From: Brachypterus glaber
Taxonomy: Eukaryota; Arthropoda; Insecta; Coleoptera; Kateretidae
DNA: 64,000 bases
NCBI GenBank assembly: GCA_958510825.1
Contig: OY294047.1
Location: 43,112,006 to 43,176,005 of the forward strand
Reading direction: 5' to 3'
Shown here: positions 32,506 to 42,860 of the stretch, in pieces
Numbering within the stretch: the first letter of the stretch is position 1
Layout of the letters: each line of letters begins with the position of its first letter
Notes under the pieces: generated by a model
What the model saw: only the letters and a program-made list of their open reading frames with translations
The model's database searches: none
What the model was told of the DNA's origin: nothing
Translations under genes and position numbers: made by a program

Positions 32506-32675
32506 AAAGGAACAGACACTTATATGATTTTTTTTGCCACGCGGTGAAAAATTTATTTTTCGGTAATTTTATTTCGCTCATATTTTCCAAAATATTAATC
32601 TGAGGGTATTATGTACCTATATTTTTGGAAACAGCGCGTCGACATCTATCGACAACAAATTTTGTCGTTTACGGC

Positions 32676-33041
32676 CAAGGGACTGACGACAAGGGACTGA
32701 TGAATTTCGTGAAAAAAAAAGAAAATCTTCTGATTGAAACGAAATACTGACGTTTTTAGTTTTTATACTAATTACACAGAAACAAAGTTAAATTAAAATT
32801 ATTCAAAAACAATTACCAATAAATTACAACAGAATTACTCACCAAGGGACTGATATATTGACGGTCACCACCTCGTTTCTCAACACAATCACGTCTCTAG
32901 CACTAAATTCGAAATGGTTGACTCACAACAAATGGTGTTTACTGCTTACTTAAGTCGTTCGTTTATAGAGAGCAGACTATTAACTTTTGAGCACTGCAAA
33001 AAACTGCAAATTTTGAAATTTCACATGTACCAAGGGACTGA
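32676..33041 (+). repeat. Four copies of CAAGGGACTGA
   Basis: The 11-mer occurs at 32676, 32690, 32843 and 33031, all on the same strand; the first two are 14 bases apart, the others ~150-190. The flanks are not otherwise alike. The stretch also contains CGACAACAAATTTTGTCG. No gene is visible; function unknown. Confidence 0.75.
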
Positions 33042-33186
33042 CGCCCGATGTTGAGTACTTTAATTTGAAAAAAAGTGATGAAATTATTTTAGAATTTAAA
33101 TTAATTGATTCTTAACACTTTAGAGAGTATCCTTAAAAATAATTAAAAGTAAAACAACTGTATAAACCGAATAATTAAAAGTATAC

Positions 33187-33792
33187 TTTCAGCTCTTAAA
33201 ATGTGGGCAGGGGGGCATGGGGGCACATTTTTTTAAATGGAAAGGGGGCTCGTGTAATACATCATTTTAAAGCTTATAAAATTCTCCATTTAACTCCAAC
33301 TTATTTTTAAATAAAAAATAAAAAAAATTGGGTTTAAAATGGGGTTGAAAATGGGTATTAATGTCAAAATTCCTCTAAAAAAAGAAATAATTTTTTTAAA
33401 ATGCCTAATTTCATCATAAGAAAATGTTAATTGTACTTTTAAACTAATTTTAGTTGACATAAATAAAAATTTATAAAAAAAAACTTCAAAAATCGAATGT
33501 TTTAGCACAAAAAAATAAAAAATTAAAACCTTAAATTTATTTTTTAAAAAATTTAAAAATGTTTGTTTAAATAGAGAATTTTATTAGCTTTAAAATGTTG
33601 TATCACACGACCCCCCTTTCCATTTAAAAAATGTCCCCCATGCCCCCCTGCCCACATTTTAAGAGCTGTAAATATCAAATATATGCTAAAAGATAGTTTA
33701 AGTTGTCTTATTTAAGAGTTCTAAATTTGAATTCGATATCTCAAATCGTTCAAAAGTTAAAAGGGGGGGGGGGTGACTTTTGGACCGCACTG
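33187..33792. mobile_element. Poly-C TIR foldback MITE, copy 2, left end missing
   Basis: It starts inside the left arm at TTTCAGCTCTTAAAATGTGG and ends GTGACTTTTGGACCGCACTG next to TA. The internal GGGCAGGGGGGCATGGGGG and its complement CCCCCATGCCCCCCTGCCC are intact. The outer ~150 bases of the left arm are absent compared with 14915. A 73-codon minus frame (33290-33508) lies inside it and is not a gene. Confidence 0.85.
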
Positions 33793-35052
33793 TATGTGCA
33801 TAATATGAAGTTAACCGATTTTCATAGAAATATCTATAAATAATTAATTGAAAAGAAGGGTATCGTTTTAAATAAGAGTTTTGAGATAAGAAACATATAT
33901 TTTTGTTTAAAAAATTGTAAAATGATAAAAAGAAATGATAAAAAACTATGTTATTTTTTAATAAAGAACAAAATGAAACAAAAATTAAAAACTTTTGTTA
34001 TTGTTATCGAAAACCCGACAACATCGCATTATTCTTGCGCTTAATGTGACTATTATATTGAAAAAAAGCAATATTTTTTGTTATCTAAAAACCAACATAA
34101 ATACATTTAGGTAGAATGTATAATAAAAACACTGTACAATATTAATTAAATATATTTATTTTTAAATAAATATATTTAATTAATATTAAAAGTTAAAAGT
34201 ATATGTGTAACTTTTTCATAATCTAGTTAAATCATATCATGGAAATAAACTAATTTGACATGTTGAAAGCCACATTAAATTACTTGTCTTGGGTAACACT
34301 GTCCTATGGAACTACATGCTTTGGTTTATCGTTGAAACTGCTGGTTTGCTTACAATGTTATTATTGTATAAATACCTCAAAAATAACTTCATAATCGTAC
34401 TAAAACCTAAGAAACTAGTCACATAAGTCTAATTACACATATATTATAGTATATTAAATCCGTAAAAACTAATAAAACCAACAAAATATTTTAATATTAT
34501 AGTCAAGAGCAGTGAACACAACACAGGCTCTTTCTTTTCGCCCCACTGTAGTAGTTAATGTGCAAAGTTATTTTTATTTTGACGGGATGACATTTGACAC
34601 TTGAAGTTTCGTACAATGTTGCCAAATCATACATTGGCATATGTCAAAATTCTTAATTAAAATAATTAATTAAAGTATGTTCCGGGATGTAAAAAGGGCT
34701 GAAATTTTGGCTAAGTATTTATTTTTTATGTATCTATAAGCATGTACAGTCTTATCGTTGCAGGCGATTTAGCCCTAAATGCGATACCCTCCTTTATGTC
34801 TGAAATCCTTAAGTTATTTTAGGTTCCGCGAACAAAGCAGTTTCATTCTTTTAATTGTCAATAGCTCGTGCTAGCCTTATCTTAATAAAATCTTAATCGA
34901 GAGAAATTATTTTTAAACAAACCTTATTTTACAGGCTGTAAATTACAGCTGTTTAAATAATAATAATTATCAAAAAACACGACTTAAGTAGAATTAGTTA
35001 TTTTTATATTGTTCTATTCTGTACACCTTAGCACTTTTATGCTTTCATGCCT
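33793..35052. other. AT-rich spacer with one perfect AT palindrome
   Basis: No supported gene. Apart from the palindrome at 34138 it holds an AATTAAAATAATTAATTAAA run near 34655. Nothing else is recognised. Confidence 0.4.
34138..34187. repeat. 50-bp perfect AT palindrome
   Basis: AATATTAATTAAATATATTT then ATTT is followed by two bases and its exact complement. It is entirely A and T, so cruciform extrusion is plausible but function is not implied. Confidence 0.9.
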
Positions 35053-35235
35053 TTAAAAGAGGAATTCCATACGCTTTTTCTCTGCGACGGAAGAAGTTGC
35101 AGGAAGATAGCAATCTGGTGCCACATTGTTCACGGTCCAGATGTCGGGTATCATACTTAATGGGTTATGAAAGAAAACACTTCGCTTGTAAACATACGAA
35201 ACTTGGATGACAAAAGTGTTTGCTAAAAGTTTAAA
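35053..35235 (-). other. GC-richer islet with long open frames, possible exon remnant
   Basis: On the minus strand a frame without a start runs ~58 codons to TAA at 35053-35055 and includes HNPLSMIPDIWTVNNVAPD and CYLPATSSVAEKKRMEF. A plausible acceptor TTAAACTTTTAG precedes it near 35225. The plus strand is also open (MPLKEEFHTLF...), so coding is not decided. Base composition and amino-acid variety differ from the neighbours. The MITE at 35239 abuts it. No family is recognised. Confidence 0.3.
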
Positions 35236-35238
35236 CTA

Positions 35239-35448
35239 TGTCTGTTTCTTCAAGCAAGATAGTAAATTAAAAATCGCACAGTAAATATTTTCAAAACAGA
35301 TTCGAATATTGGATGTGCGAATATACTGCGTAGTTTATTTTATTAAACGTAACTATATTATATACACAAACATATACTATTCAAACCTGTTGTAAAAATA
35401 TTTACTGTGTGATTTTTAATTTACTATCTTGCTTGAAAAAACAGACCA
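35239..35448. mobile_element. 210-bp palindromic TA-flanked MITE, copy 1
   Basis: TIRs are TG(G)TCTGTTTCTTCAAGC then AAGATAGTAAATTAAAAATC on both sides, with TA outside (35237-35238, 35449-35450). The arms are ~75 bases. GCAAGATAGTA at the inner TIR is shared with the element at 16670. Copy 2 is at 60942. Confidence 0.85.
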
Positions 35449-35469
35449 TAGTAAATAACACATTTTTAC

Positions 35470-35624
35470 TAGGGTTACTCGATCGGTTTTTGCTTTGTTT
35501 ACTTTGTGTGTTAGTGTGTTTTGGTGGTTGGTTGGTGTGGGCTTTTTCAGGCGAAAACTACCAAAAACCGAAAGGGCTAACCACCAAAACACTAGACAAA
35601 GCAACAACTGATCGAGTGACCCTC
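35470..35624. mobile_element. hAT-like MITE, copy 1 of a tandem pair
   Basis: TAGGGTTACTCGATCGG and CGATCGAGTGACCCT-type ends (right end GATCGAGTGACCCTC). ATTTTTAC lies on both sides, an 8-bp duplication as expected for hAT elements. The inner GGTTGG...CCAACC-like blocks are inverted too. Open frames on both strands here only reflect the palindrome. Confidence 0.7.
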
Positions 35625-35699
35625 ATTTTTACAGTAAATTGAGAGGAACATTTAAAAAATGGGCTGATAACTGACTGAATTTTAGCATGCATTTTTTAC

Positions 35700-35850
35700 T
35701 AGGGTCACTCGATCGGGTTTTGCTTTGTATACTTGGTGTGTTAGTGTGTTTTAGCGGTTGGTGTGGGCTTTTTCAAGCGAAAACTACCAGAAACCCAAAG
35801 GGCTAAACACCAAAACACTAGACAAAGCAACAACTGATCGAGTGACCCTA
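35700..35850. mobile_element. hAT-like MITE, copy 2 of a tandem pair
   Basis: It starts TAGGGTCACTCGATCGGG and ends GATCGAGTGACCCTA, followed by ATTTTTAC. It is 230 bases downstream of copy 1, and the 77-base 3' flank (CAGTAAATTGAGAGGAACAT to TTTTAGCATGCAT) is duplicated with it. The unit is therefore MITE plus flank, twice. Confidence 0.7.
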
Positions 35851-35929
35851 ATTTTTACAGTAAATTGAGAGGAACATTTAAAAAATGGGCTGATAACTGA
35901 CTGAATTTTAGCATGCATTGTCAGAAAGA

Positions 35930-36556
35930 GAACGGCATCGTGGAAAAATGGCGGCCATTGTAGTTTTTTACTAATAATTTGGAAACGTTTTATCGGACGA
36001 AAATATTAACTTTTAACGAAATTATTCGAGTTTCTGTTTTTATTTAGCATTTTTGGATTAAGAATAAGCACAGTCATAATACCGGATCGCATCTTTCAAA
36101 TGGCACATTCGGCCACCAATTAGTGCGACATTAAAAAAAAGAATAGGAAAAGTATAAGAAAATGCTGTTAAAATGTGAAGAGAAAAGAGAAAAATGTGGT
36201 CTGTCAGTCTGTCCGTCTATCTATCTGTCTGATGTAATTATTATACCGTTTGAACGAAATGTTTTAAAAATATTTTCCATAAAATGATTTGTTTTTGTAT
36301 ACATGTAGCGTGTACCGTGTTAGAGATTCAAAGGGGGCATAAATATTATTTTTGGCGATAACTAGCGAACGTACTGATGGCAGAGCAAAAAACTGACTGA
36401 AAGTTTAGTTTAAATGTCAAATAATGAATCTTCATTTATTTATTTTTCGCCTAAGCCCAAAAGAAAATCCTCCTGCAAATATCCTAAACAAAACATGCTT
36501 TGCTCCACGGAAATAGAAAAATGAAAATAACTGTGTTTTTATGATGCCATAATAAA
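35930..36556. other. Spacer, nothing recognised
   Basis: Contains the microsatellite-like GTCTGTCCGTCTATCTATCT near 36206. No gene is supported. Confidence 0.4.
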
Positions 36557-37074
36557 ATATATGCATTTTAATTAAGAATAAAATCAACTGTTTGTAGTTT
36601 TTTAAACATTTTTGTATAGAACATTAAAAGTTATTTGCGGCCTATAACAGAAATTCCTAACGAACAATATAAAATATATTTTATAAAATTACCCAGGTTT
36701 ACAAATTTCGGTAAATTTTTGGACCCGAGAAGACAAAAGTGTTTTTTATAATATTTTTGCGCGCTGAATTCAAATTCGTAGCTCGTTTCTCGCCGTCAGT
36801 CCAGATTTTGTTGACTTCTCATGTTGGTAGTATTGCGGTCTCACAACGACTAAGGGCTTTATTCCAGACGTAATTTATGGTTCTAAATCGAAGAGTAATC
36901 AGTAATTATTTTTTTCTACGACTGCTTTAGAATGTAAGCAAACACAGAATGATTCCATTCTAGCTCTAGATACGGTATGAATATTTCGTATCAAGTGTAA
37001 GAATGAGCACATGTAGTGCCATCTCTTGTTTATAACAGTAAAGAAGCAAAATTAACAAAAAAAAAATATATATA
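36557..37074 (+). repeat. ~515-bp direct repeat, left copy, abutting a MITE
   Basis: It runs from TATATGCATTTTAATTAAGA to AAGCAAAATTAACAAA and (A/T)n and ends at the first base of the MITE at 37075. The right copy (37808-38330) is ~95% identical by eye. Both contain 'cgtagctcgtttctcgcc' and 'ctctagatacggtatgaata'. The sequence is non-coding. Confidence 0.9.
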
Positions 37075-37807
37075 CAGGGTGATCCATAACTGGCATGCCA
37101 AAATTTAAGAGGTGATTCTAGATCCAAAAATATAAAAAAAGTTCCTATAAAGGTTGGTCCGGAAATGAGCCCTAAGGGATCTAGGGCCCTTTAAAATTGT
37201 AATAAAAATAAGGTTTTTAATTAATAACTCGGGTACCGTTTAAGCTAGAGCGGCGAGCTTTTGCATGTATACTAGTATTAATAAGGGCAATAAGTTTATG
37301 TTAATTTATTTTTTTAATTTATCCAGAGGCGTGCCCAGACGGACAAAATATATGAGGCTTAAAACATTTTTGCCCCAAACTTTTCTATGTGTATGTTTTT
37401 TGGATTTGTTGTAAAAAATATAGATTTCTAGAGTAAAAATACATATAAAATATCATATAGTGTAACACTGTAGGAGTAACCGTTATCAAAAAAAAATGCA
37501 ATTAAGAGGAAGTAACATTTTGTGCCACCAAAAACGTTACTTTTTAAAAGGCTATTACTCCTTTAATATTAAATTTAGGTGTTTTGGTGTATAATACTTT
37601 TTTGCTCAGTTTTAAATGAAGAATCACCCTGCAGCATTAAAATTTTATTGGTGCTTTTTTTTTGTTCCCCATTCAATACGTCATCTTCGAAGGGCCGTAG
37701 CTCCCTTAGGGCTCATTTCCGGACCAACCTTTATAGAAACTTTTTTTCATATTTTTGGATGTAGAATCACCTCTTAAATTTCGGTACGCGAGTTCTGGAA
37801 CAGGCTG
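37075..37807. mobile_element. TA-flanked MITE (CAGGGTG family), copy 1
   Basis: TIRs: CAGGGTGATCCATAACTGGC on the left, complement of CAGCCTGTTCCAGAACTCGC on the right, then AAATTTAAGAGGTGATTCTA in both arms. TA lies on both sides. The arms extend through GGTTGGTCCGGAAATGAGCC. TACAGGGTG-type ends are common in insect Tc1/mariner relatives. Frames inside are not genes. Copy 2 is at 50749. Confidence 0.85.
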
Positions 37808-38321
37808 TATATGCATTTTAATTAACAATAAAATCAACTGTTTGTAGTTTTTTAAACATTTTTGTACAGAACATTAAAAGTTATTAGCGGCCTATAACAG
37901 AAATTCCTAACGAACAATATAAAATATATTTTATAAAATTACACAGGTTTACAAATTTCGGTAAATTTTTGGGCCCGAGAAGACAAAAGCGTGTTTTTTT
38001 TTTAATATTTTTGTGCGTTGGATTCAATTCCGTAGCTCGTTTCTCGCCATCAGGTCAGATTTTTTTGACTTCTCATGTTGGTAGTATTGCGGTCTCACAA
38101 CGACTAAGGGCTGTTTTCCAGACGTAATTTATGGTTCTAAATCGAAGAGTAATCAGTAATTATTTTTTTCTACGACTGCTTTAGAATGTAAGCAAAACAC
38201 ACTTTTCAAACACAGAATGATTCCATTCTAGCTCTAGATACGGTATGAATATTTCGTATCAAGTGTAAGAATGAGCACATGTAGTGCCATCTCTTGTTTA
38301 TAACAGTAAAGAAGCAAAATT

Positions 38322-38330
<9 letters not shown>
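37808..38330 (+). repeat. ~515-bp direct repeat, right copy, abutting a MITE
   Basis: It starts at the MITE's last base with TATATGCATTTTAATTAACA and ends in the (AT)n run. It has one 12-base insertion ('acacttttcaa') relative to the left copy, and that insertion is also present in the relative at 50390. Confidence 0.9.

Positions 38331-38367
<37 letters not shown>
38325..38367. repeat. (AT)n microsatellite
   Basis: About twenty uninterrupted AT units lie at the end of the right direct repeat. The left copy has a much shorter run in the same place. Confidence 0.95.
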
Positions 38368-38369
<2 letters not shown>

Positions 38370-38900
38370 ACCATGAAAAATTGAATAATTTAATGCAATT
38401 TAAAGTTTTGCGTTAAAATTACATAAAGTTTATTAGTTTTTCTTAATATTTGACCAGTTTTGTATCAATTTAGTTAAAAAAATTAAAAGTGCTCCATCTA
38501 TCGTGAAATATTTAAACCTGATATCTGTCACAACAATCTGACATAACCTTTAATTATTGCTTTATAATTTATAAATATGTGCTAAAATTAAATAAAAATC
38601 TTTTTTAAGTACTGATTTGATAAAATTATTAAATAACATTAATTGTTTTATTTAAAAATATATGTTTTGTTGCATTTACAATTTTGAGTCACAAAAAATT
38701 GTTTTTAACCTTGTCTGTAGTTTAAATCCATACAGTGTTTCATATTTGCAGTCAAAGAAAAAGTATAGTCTACAAAATGTATGGAATAGTCATTACGTGC
38801 TCGCGGGACCGTCGTACTCGCCTGCCGGCTCGTATGACAAACTTTCCGCTCGCGCGGAATATTGTCTATTTCATACTAGATATAGAATATACTAGTCTAA
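38368..38900 (+). repeat. Dispersed repeat shared with 50580-51445
   Basis: 'aatttaatgcaatttaaagt', 'ttgaccagttttgtatcaat' and AAATATTTAAACCTGATAT recur at 50600-50748, and CGCCTGCCGGCTCGTATGAC then 'aactttccgctcgcgcggaa' (38818-38895) recurs at 51370-51430. Short open frames (38662-38895) are not conserved as proteins. At 50748 a MITE interrupts the same sequence, so this is the uninterrupted version. Confidence 0.75.
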
Positions 38901-39566
38901 ATAAAATAATGATTTTTGGTTAAAATTTTCGAAAAATGGCTCATTCATTTATCTAAGAAACCTGACTTGATAGCAAAAAACAGACTGCGGATTCGTATTC
39001 AGCGCCAAAACTTACCTAAAAAAGTGTGTAAACTTGTGTTATAATTCTCTTCCTTATTTCTAAAAACAACTTTAAGTAATTGAATTCATTTTGTTGATTT
39101 TAATTGAAGTAATACAGTTTTTAAGAACTTGCAATTGCATTTAAGGTATTAAACTTTTACAGCGAAATAAATGAGGCTTTTAGCTTAATTGTAATAAAAG
39201 TTTAAGAAAATAAAAGTATTTTACGACACATTGTGAATATATTCGTCCTGCCAGTCCCCCTGAAGCTCAGTTCTGAACTCTGAAATTTTAAAATGTGTTA
39301 AAAAAATTAATATTTTTAACTTTTAATTGTTTTTATTGTAGGTACTCTTTCTTTCTAAACATGACGAAAATAATAGTTTTTGTATATAATTTGATTTTAA
39401 CCTTATCTTAAATTGGGGATTTTCATTTACATTAAAATATAAATAAATAAATAAATAAATATTTAAAAAAAATTTAAATTTAAATTTAGGCTAAGAGAAT
39501 TGTCCAAACCCTTGTCTTTATAAATTAAGACCTATAATATATACGCGTATACGATTTTATGGAATA
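38901..39566. other. AT-rich spacer, nothing recognised
   Basis: An AAATAAATAAATAAATAAAT run lies at about 39440. Minus-strand CTTTTTTAG|GTAAGTTTTG near 39012 is acceptor-donor-like on the opposite strand to the three listed candidates. No gene. Confidence 0.4.
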
Positions 39567-39917
39567 AACTAGATGAAACGTTGCAAGCACCCTGTCAAAA
39601 CATCGGCACTATTGTACATTAGAGCCATCTAGTTTGCAAATTTCAAACTAGGTGTTTTGTTTAATTTTAAATTCTGTATCTTTAAAACATTATATTCTAG
39701 CAAAAAACTGTATATAACATTTTTTATAGGGCTTAAAAAGAGTTTTTATTTAAAATATAATTTTTTGAAATCGGGTTATAAATATGTGAGATATGCTAAA
39801 AAAACCTTTTACTGCTTTAAACGCCAATATCTCGAAAACAAAACGTTTTAGGAAAACGTTGTTTATAACATTTTTTGACCAATTTAAAATTATCTTTTAT
39901 AAAAGTGCTAAATTAAC
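39567..39917 (+). repeat. Dispersed ~350-bp repeat, copy 1
   Basis: AAACTAGATGAAACGTTGCA, 'gacatcggcactattgt'-like sequence, 'ctttaaacgccaatatctcg' and 'aaaattatcttttataaaag' recur in the same order and inverted at 62811-63163, ~93% identical by eye. Overlapping short frames are read through in both copies but have no domain. The end of one family member may continue into the inverted repeat that follows. Confidence 0.85.
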
Positions 39918-40054
39918 CAAATACAATAATAATTGCCTTAATTATAAACAAAAAACGCTAAATATAGGAGTTTTACCCTATTTTTACCCCCGTACCCCCA
40001 ATCGTTTACCCCCAAAATCTAATCAGCTCTTCGGAATACGATAAGAAACAATAT

Positions 40055-40495
40055 GCAAAACATTTTTTGTTCCATGTATTTTTTTTGTAGGTCTTATAGC
40101 TAATTTACGACACCGCCTTAAACGTTAGTTACACTGTAGGTTTTTAGATTTATAATTTCGTTTTAAAATTTTCTTTATGTCTCGTTTAGGAAGGTTGTTT
40201 TTTATACTTAATACAATGGTGATTTTTAATCTAAAATCGGACTAGTCGAGATAACGGGGCACAAATGTGTGAATTATTTTAAAATTAAAAATTAAAAAGA
40301 AAGCGCCAGATAGAATTTTTTAATTTTTACCCCAAATGTTCTAAAGAGCATGCCTAACCGACAAAAAAAAAAAAAAAATTCGTTTTTCGAAAAAAAAAAA
40401 AATAATAAAAACCTAAAGTGTATCGTTTAAGACGGTGCGGTGAATTAGCTATAAGTCGTACATAAAAACTTCATGGAACAATTTTTTTTGTAAAT
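40055..40495. repeat. Inverted repeat, ~85-bp arms
   Basis: 'tttttgttccatgtattttt' and 'cttatagctaatttacgaca' (40070-40145) return inverted at 40405-40490 ('ggtgcggtgaattagctata', 'cttcatggaacaattttttt'). The interior is A-rich with poly-A runs near 40363 and 40391. Probably a decayed foldback element. Confidence 0.65.
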
Positions 40496-40499
40496 TTGA

Positions 40500-41264
40500 T
40501 CCTCTTTATTTTTAAATAGAAAGATTTTTGTCCTAGGTTGCACCGATCTTGAGATATTTTAAAAAATACGTTTTTTCTGAAAAATACGTTAAAAAAATTA
40601 CAGTTTCAAATCGATTTCCACGTCACAAAATTGTTTTTTACTCAATAAACCGAAAATTAAAACTCCCTGGAAATGCGCCGGGTAATGTTTATAACAAAAT
40701 TATAATGGATGTATTGTAAAAGAAGAAATTACAATTCGTACAATTCGATCACATTGTAGTAATCTGTAAAACAACATGTTTAACCAATTGTTTTTTCTCG
40801 TGAGTCTGTCATTAAGAGGACAAAGGAGCATCGTGCATTAACCAAACGAAAAGCTGAGGTTAAATGAAGCTATAACTTCTAATTTTACACAAGTAAATTT
40901 CGCTTAATTTCTCAAACAATTTAAGTGTATATTCGAGAAACAAATGTTTTTCTCACGTTATTCAAAAGCATTCAACCAATAAAACGAATAAACTATAAAC
41001 TACAAAAAATAAATTTTTTGCACGACCAAGACTAAAACCTAATTTTACGCTTTCATTTTCGGGACTAAACTTGCCGTTTTTCTCCCTAGGGAATAAAAAT
41101 CACGGCAACCTTGATAATATTAAAATATTATACTTACTATGTGCTTTGTTGGTTCAAAAATTAGGTTTGGTGGTGTTTAGTAATAAATTAGCGATTCAAA
41201 CCAATTTATTTGATTTTAACAAAGAAAACCTTTAAAAATAACATTGTTATAACAATTTATACAT
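40500..41264. other. AT-rich spacer, nothing recognised
   Basis: No supported gene or repeat pair. Confidence 0.4.
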
Positions 41265-41605
41265 AACTTAAAATTTATCATCTTCGTCCATTTTTTTGAC
41301 GTTTGTGTCAACCATATTAAAAAACAATTGAAATCGCGATAGCCATGAAACTGACTTTTCGCAATTTACAGGCATCTTGATTAAATTACGAAAATAAAAC
41401 AACCGATTTTAGACGCGTGGTTTTTAATTTTAATTTTATCTACCTACCTAAATTATATTTGGTCCTGCAAAAAATAGTGTATATACCTCAGGACTAAACT
41501 TTGCTGTTTTAGTCCCTTGCATTTCTGTTTTCCTCGCTCCCTACGCTCGCTCAGGAAACACTAATGCAGCGGGACTAAAACAGCCAGTTTAGTCCCTTTG
41601 TATAT
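41265..41605 (+). repeat. Dispersed repeat ending in a large hairpin, copy 1
   Basis: 'cttaaaatttatcatcttcg', 'tgacgtttgtgtcaaccata', 'gcgatagccatgaaactgac' and 'tgcaaaaaatagtgtatata' recur at 47520-47720. It ends in a hairpin: GGACTAAACTTTGCTGTTTT then AGTCCC (41503-41530) pairs with GGGACTAAAACAGCCAGTTT then AGTCC (41571-41598). The loop contains CTCGCTCCCTACGCTCGCTC. Confidence 0.75.
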
Positions 41606-41681
41606 AAATAACTATTATTAATTTTAAAAAATAAATATATTGAATATAAATATTCATTCGACATAAATAATAAATATTTGC

Positions 41682-41830
41682 AGGGACGATCCGAGGGGGG
41701 GTGGTGTCGCACCCCCCACGAAACGACCGAGTCGGCAAAATCTTAGGTCAGTCAAAAGTTTTGACAGCGAGGAGCTTTTTTTTTAGTCGTCAAAACTTTT
41801 TCAGTCGGAAGATTTTGGAATTCCTCGTAT
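41682..41830 (+). mobile_element. Diverged hAT-like MITE fragment
   Basis: CAGGGACGATCCGAGG, CCCACGAAACGACCGAGTCG and 'ttttttagtcgtcaaaactt' follow the order of the intact hAT MITE at 43947 (CAGGGGCATTCCGAGG, CTACGAAATGGCCCAGTC, 'ttttttgtcatcaaattttt'). No clean right end or TSD. The open frame 41701-41946 is a by-product. Confidence 0.6.
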
Positions 41831-41952
41831 TTTTTTTATATACCCTAAAATTTTCAAACGTCAGATTCGGATTCTACGCCCTCAAATTAGTAAGAAAAAT
41901 TTACTTTCAGATCGGAGCAAAAAAAAAGTTGCGATTTGTTGCTTAGTGTTAT

Positions 41953-41991
41953 TTAAATTGGTCCGCGTTATGCAGAAAGCTACCAACCCAC
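41953..41991 (+). repeat. Left half of a 37-bp inverted repeat 5.1 kb apart
   Basis: AATTGGTCCGCGTTATGCAG then AAAGCTACCAACCCACA is repeated inverted at 47016-47054 with one mismatch. Between the two lie all insertions of the 42-47 kb region. Confidence 0.85.
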
Positions 41992-42187
41992 ATTGTGAGA
42001 TGACAGTAGGTTACGGAACATTTTACCCAATATCTTTTACAGGAATTGAATTAAAGATTGCATATTTTGAACATGTTCAGATACATGAACAGGTGAAACA
42101 AATGGTTATTTTTAGGTGTTTTAGTCAAAAAGTTTAAAAGTAATTAGGGAAAAAGTTCAACAATTTACTGTCATCTCACAATGTGAT
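41990..42187. mobile_element. ~197-bp short-TIR element
   Basis: ACATTGTGAGATGACAGTA at the left and TACTGTCATCTCACAATGT at the right. The interior is AT-rich. Target duplication is not clear because neighbouring elements abut it. Confidence 0.6.
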
Positions 42188-42858
42188 ATATCGTCCACTA
42201 AAGGCTCTAGTTGTCTAACTCCAAATTTTTCAAAAATGAGATTTTTATCAAATTTGCTTCATTATCTGATTACCAACATACTTCAAAAAAAAAGTTGCAT
42301 TAAACAAATATCAGCCTCAAAAAATGCAAAAATGTAAATATTTTAAGTCGCTAAGTGTCTAACTCCATCATATGATTGTGAGAAAACAATTAAATGAGAA
42401 CTGTCACTAATGTCAAACTATTTCTCGACAACAGGGGATCCCGTTTCAAATATTTGTTAATTTACTGTTTGATGATAATTATAATTATTGCCATTAATAA
42501 TGTATATATATTATGCCTACCTAGTAGTAATATTATATATTAAATATAAAAATATAAATTTTTTGTAATAATATTACGCGATATAATACGATAGGTATCC
42601 TCTTTTATCTTCCCTTGGAGTTAGACCATTAGTGAATTTAGATTTTGTGGTTAAAATTTAATTTTCAAATAATTTATATAAAATAGATAACAATGAAAAG
42701 TTTTAAATACATTAACACATTTCAAACATTTTTACCTGTGAACAAGCTAGTTTTAAAGTTCTAAATTGCTATAATTAAGTTTTAAATCGTTTTTTACGTC
42801 TCCTGAAAAATATGACGTTTTGGAGTTAGACCGTTAGAGCCTTTAGATGACGATATAT
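42187..42858. mobile_element. MITE with repeated GTCTAACTCCA motif
   Basis: ATATATCGTCCACTAAAGGC then TCTAG at the left is matched at the right by the complement of ATATATCGTCATCTAAAGGC. The motif GTCTAACTCC occurs in the left TIR (42216), inside near 42357, and inverted near 42617 and in the right TIR (42826). It ends next to the LINE fragment at 42860. Not coding. Confidence 0.7.
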
Positions 42859-42860
42859 AA

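Noticed and set aside
35409..35642. Overlapping frames on both strands
   Set aside because: Produced by the inverted arms of the hAT-like MITE.
38990..39030. Minus-strand CTTTTTTAG|GTAAGTTTT
   Set aside because: Good match but on the opposite strand to the other three; treated as the chance background for that motif.
39793..40044. 83-codon frame partly repeated at 62752-62934
   Set aside because: Both frames follow from DNA repeats of ~93% identity that contain stops in other positions; no sign of selection on codons.
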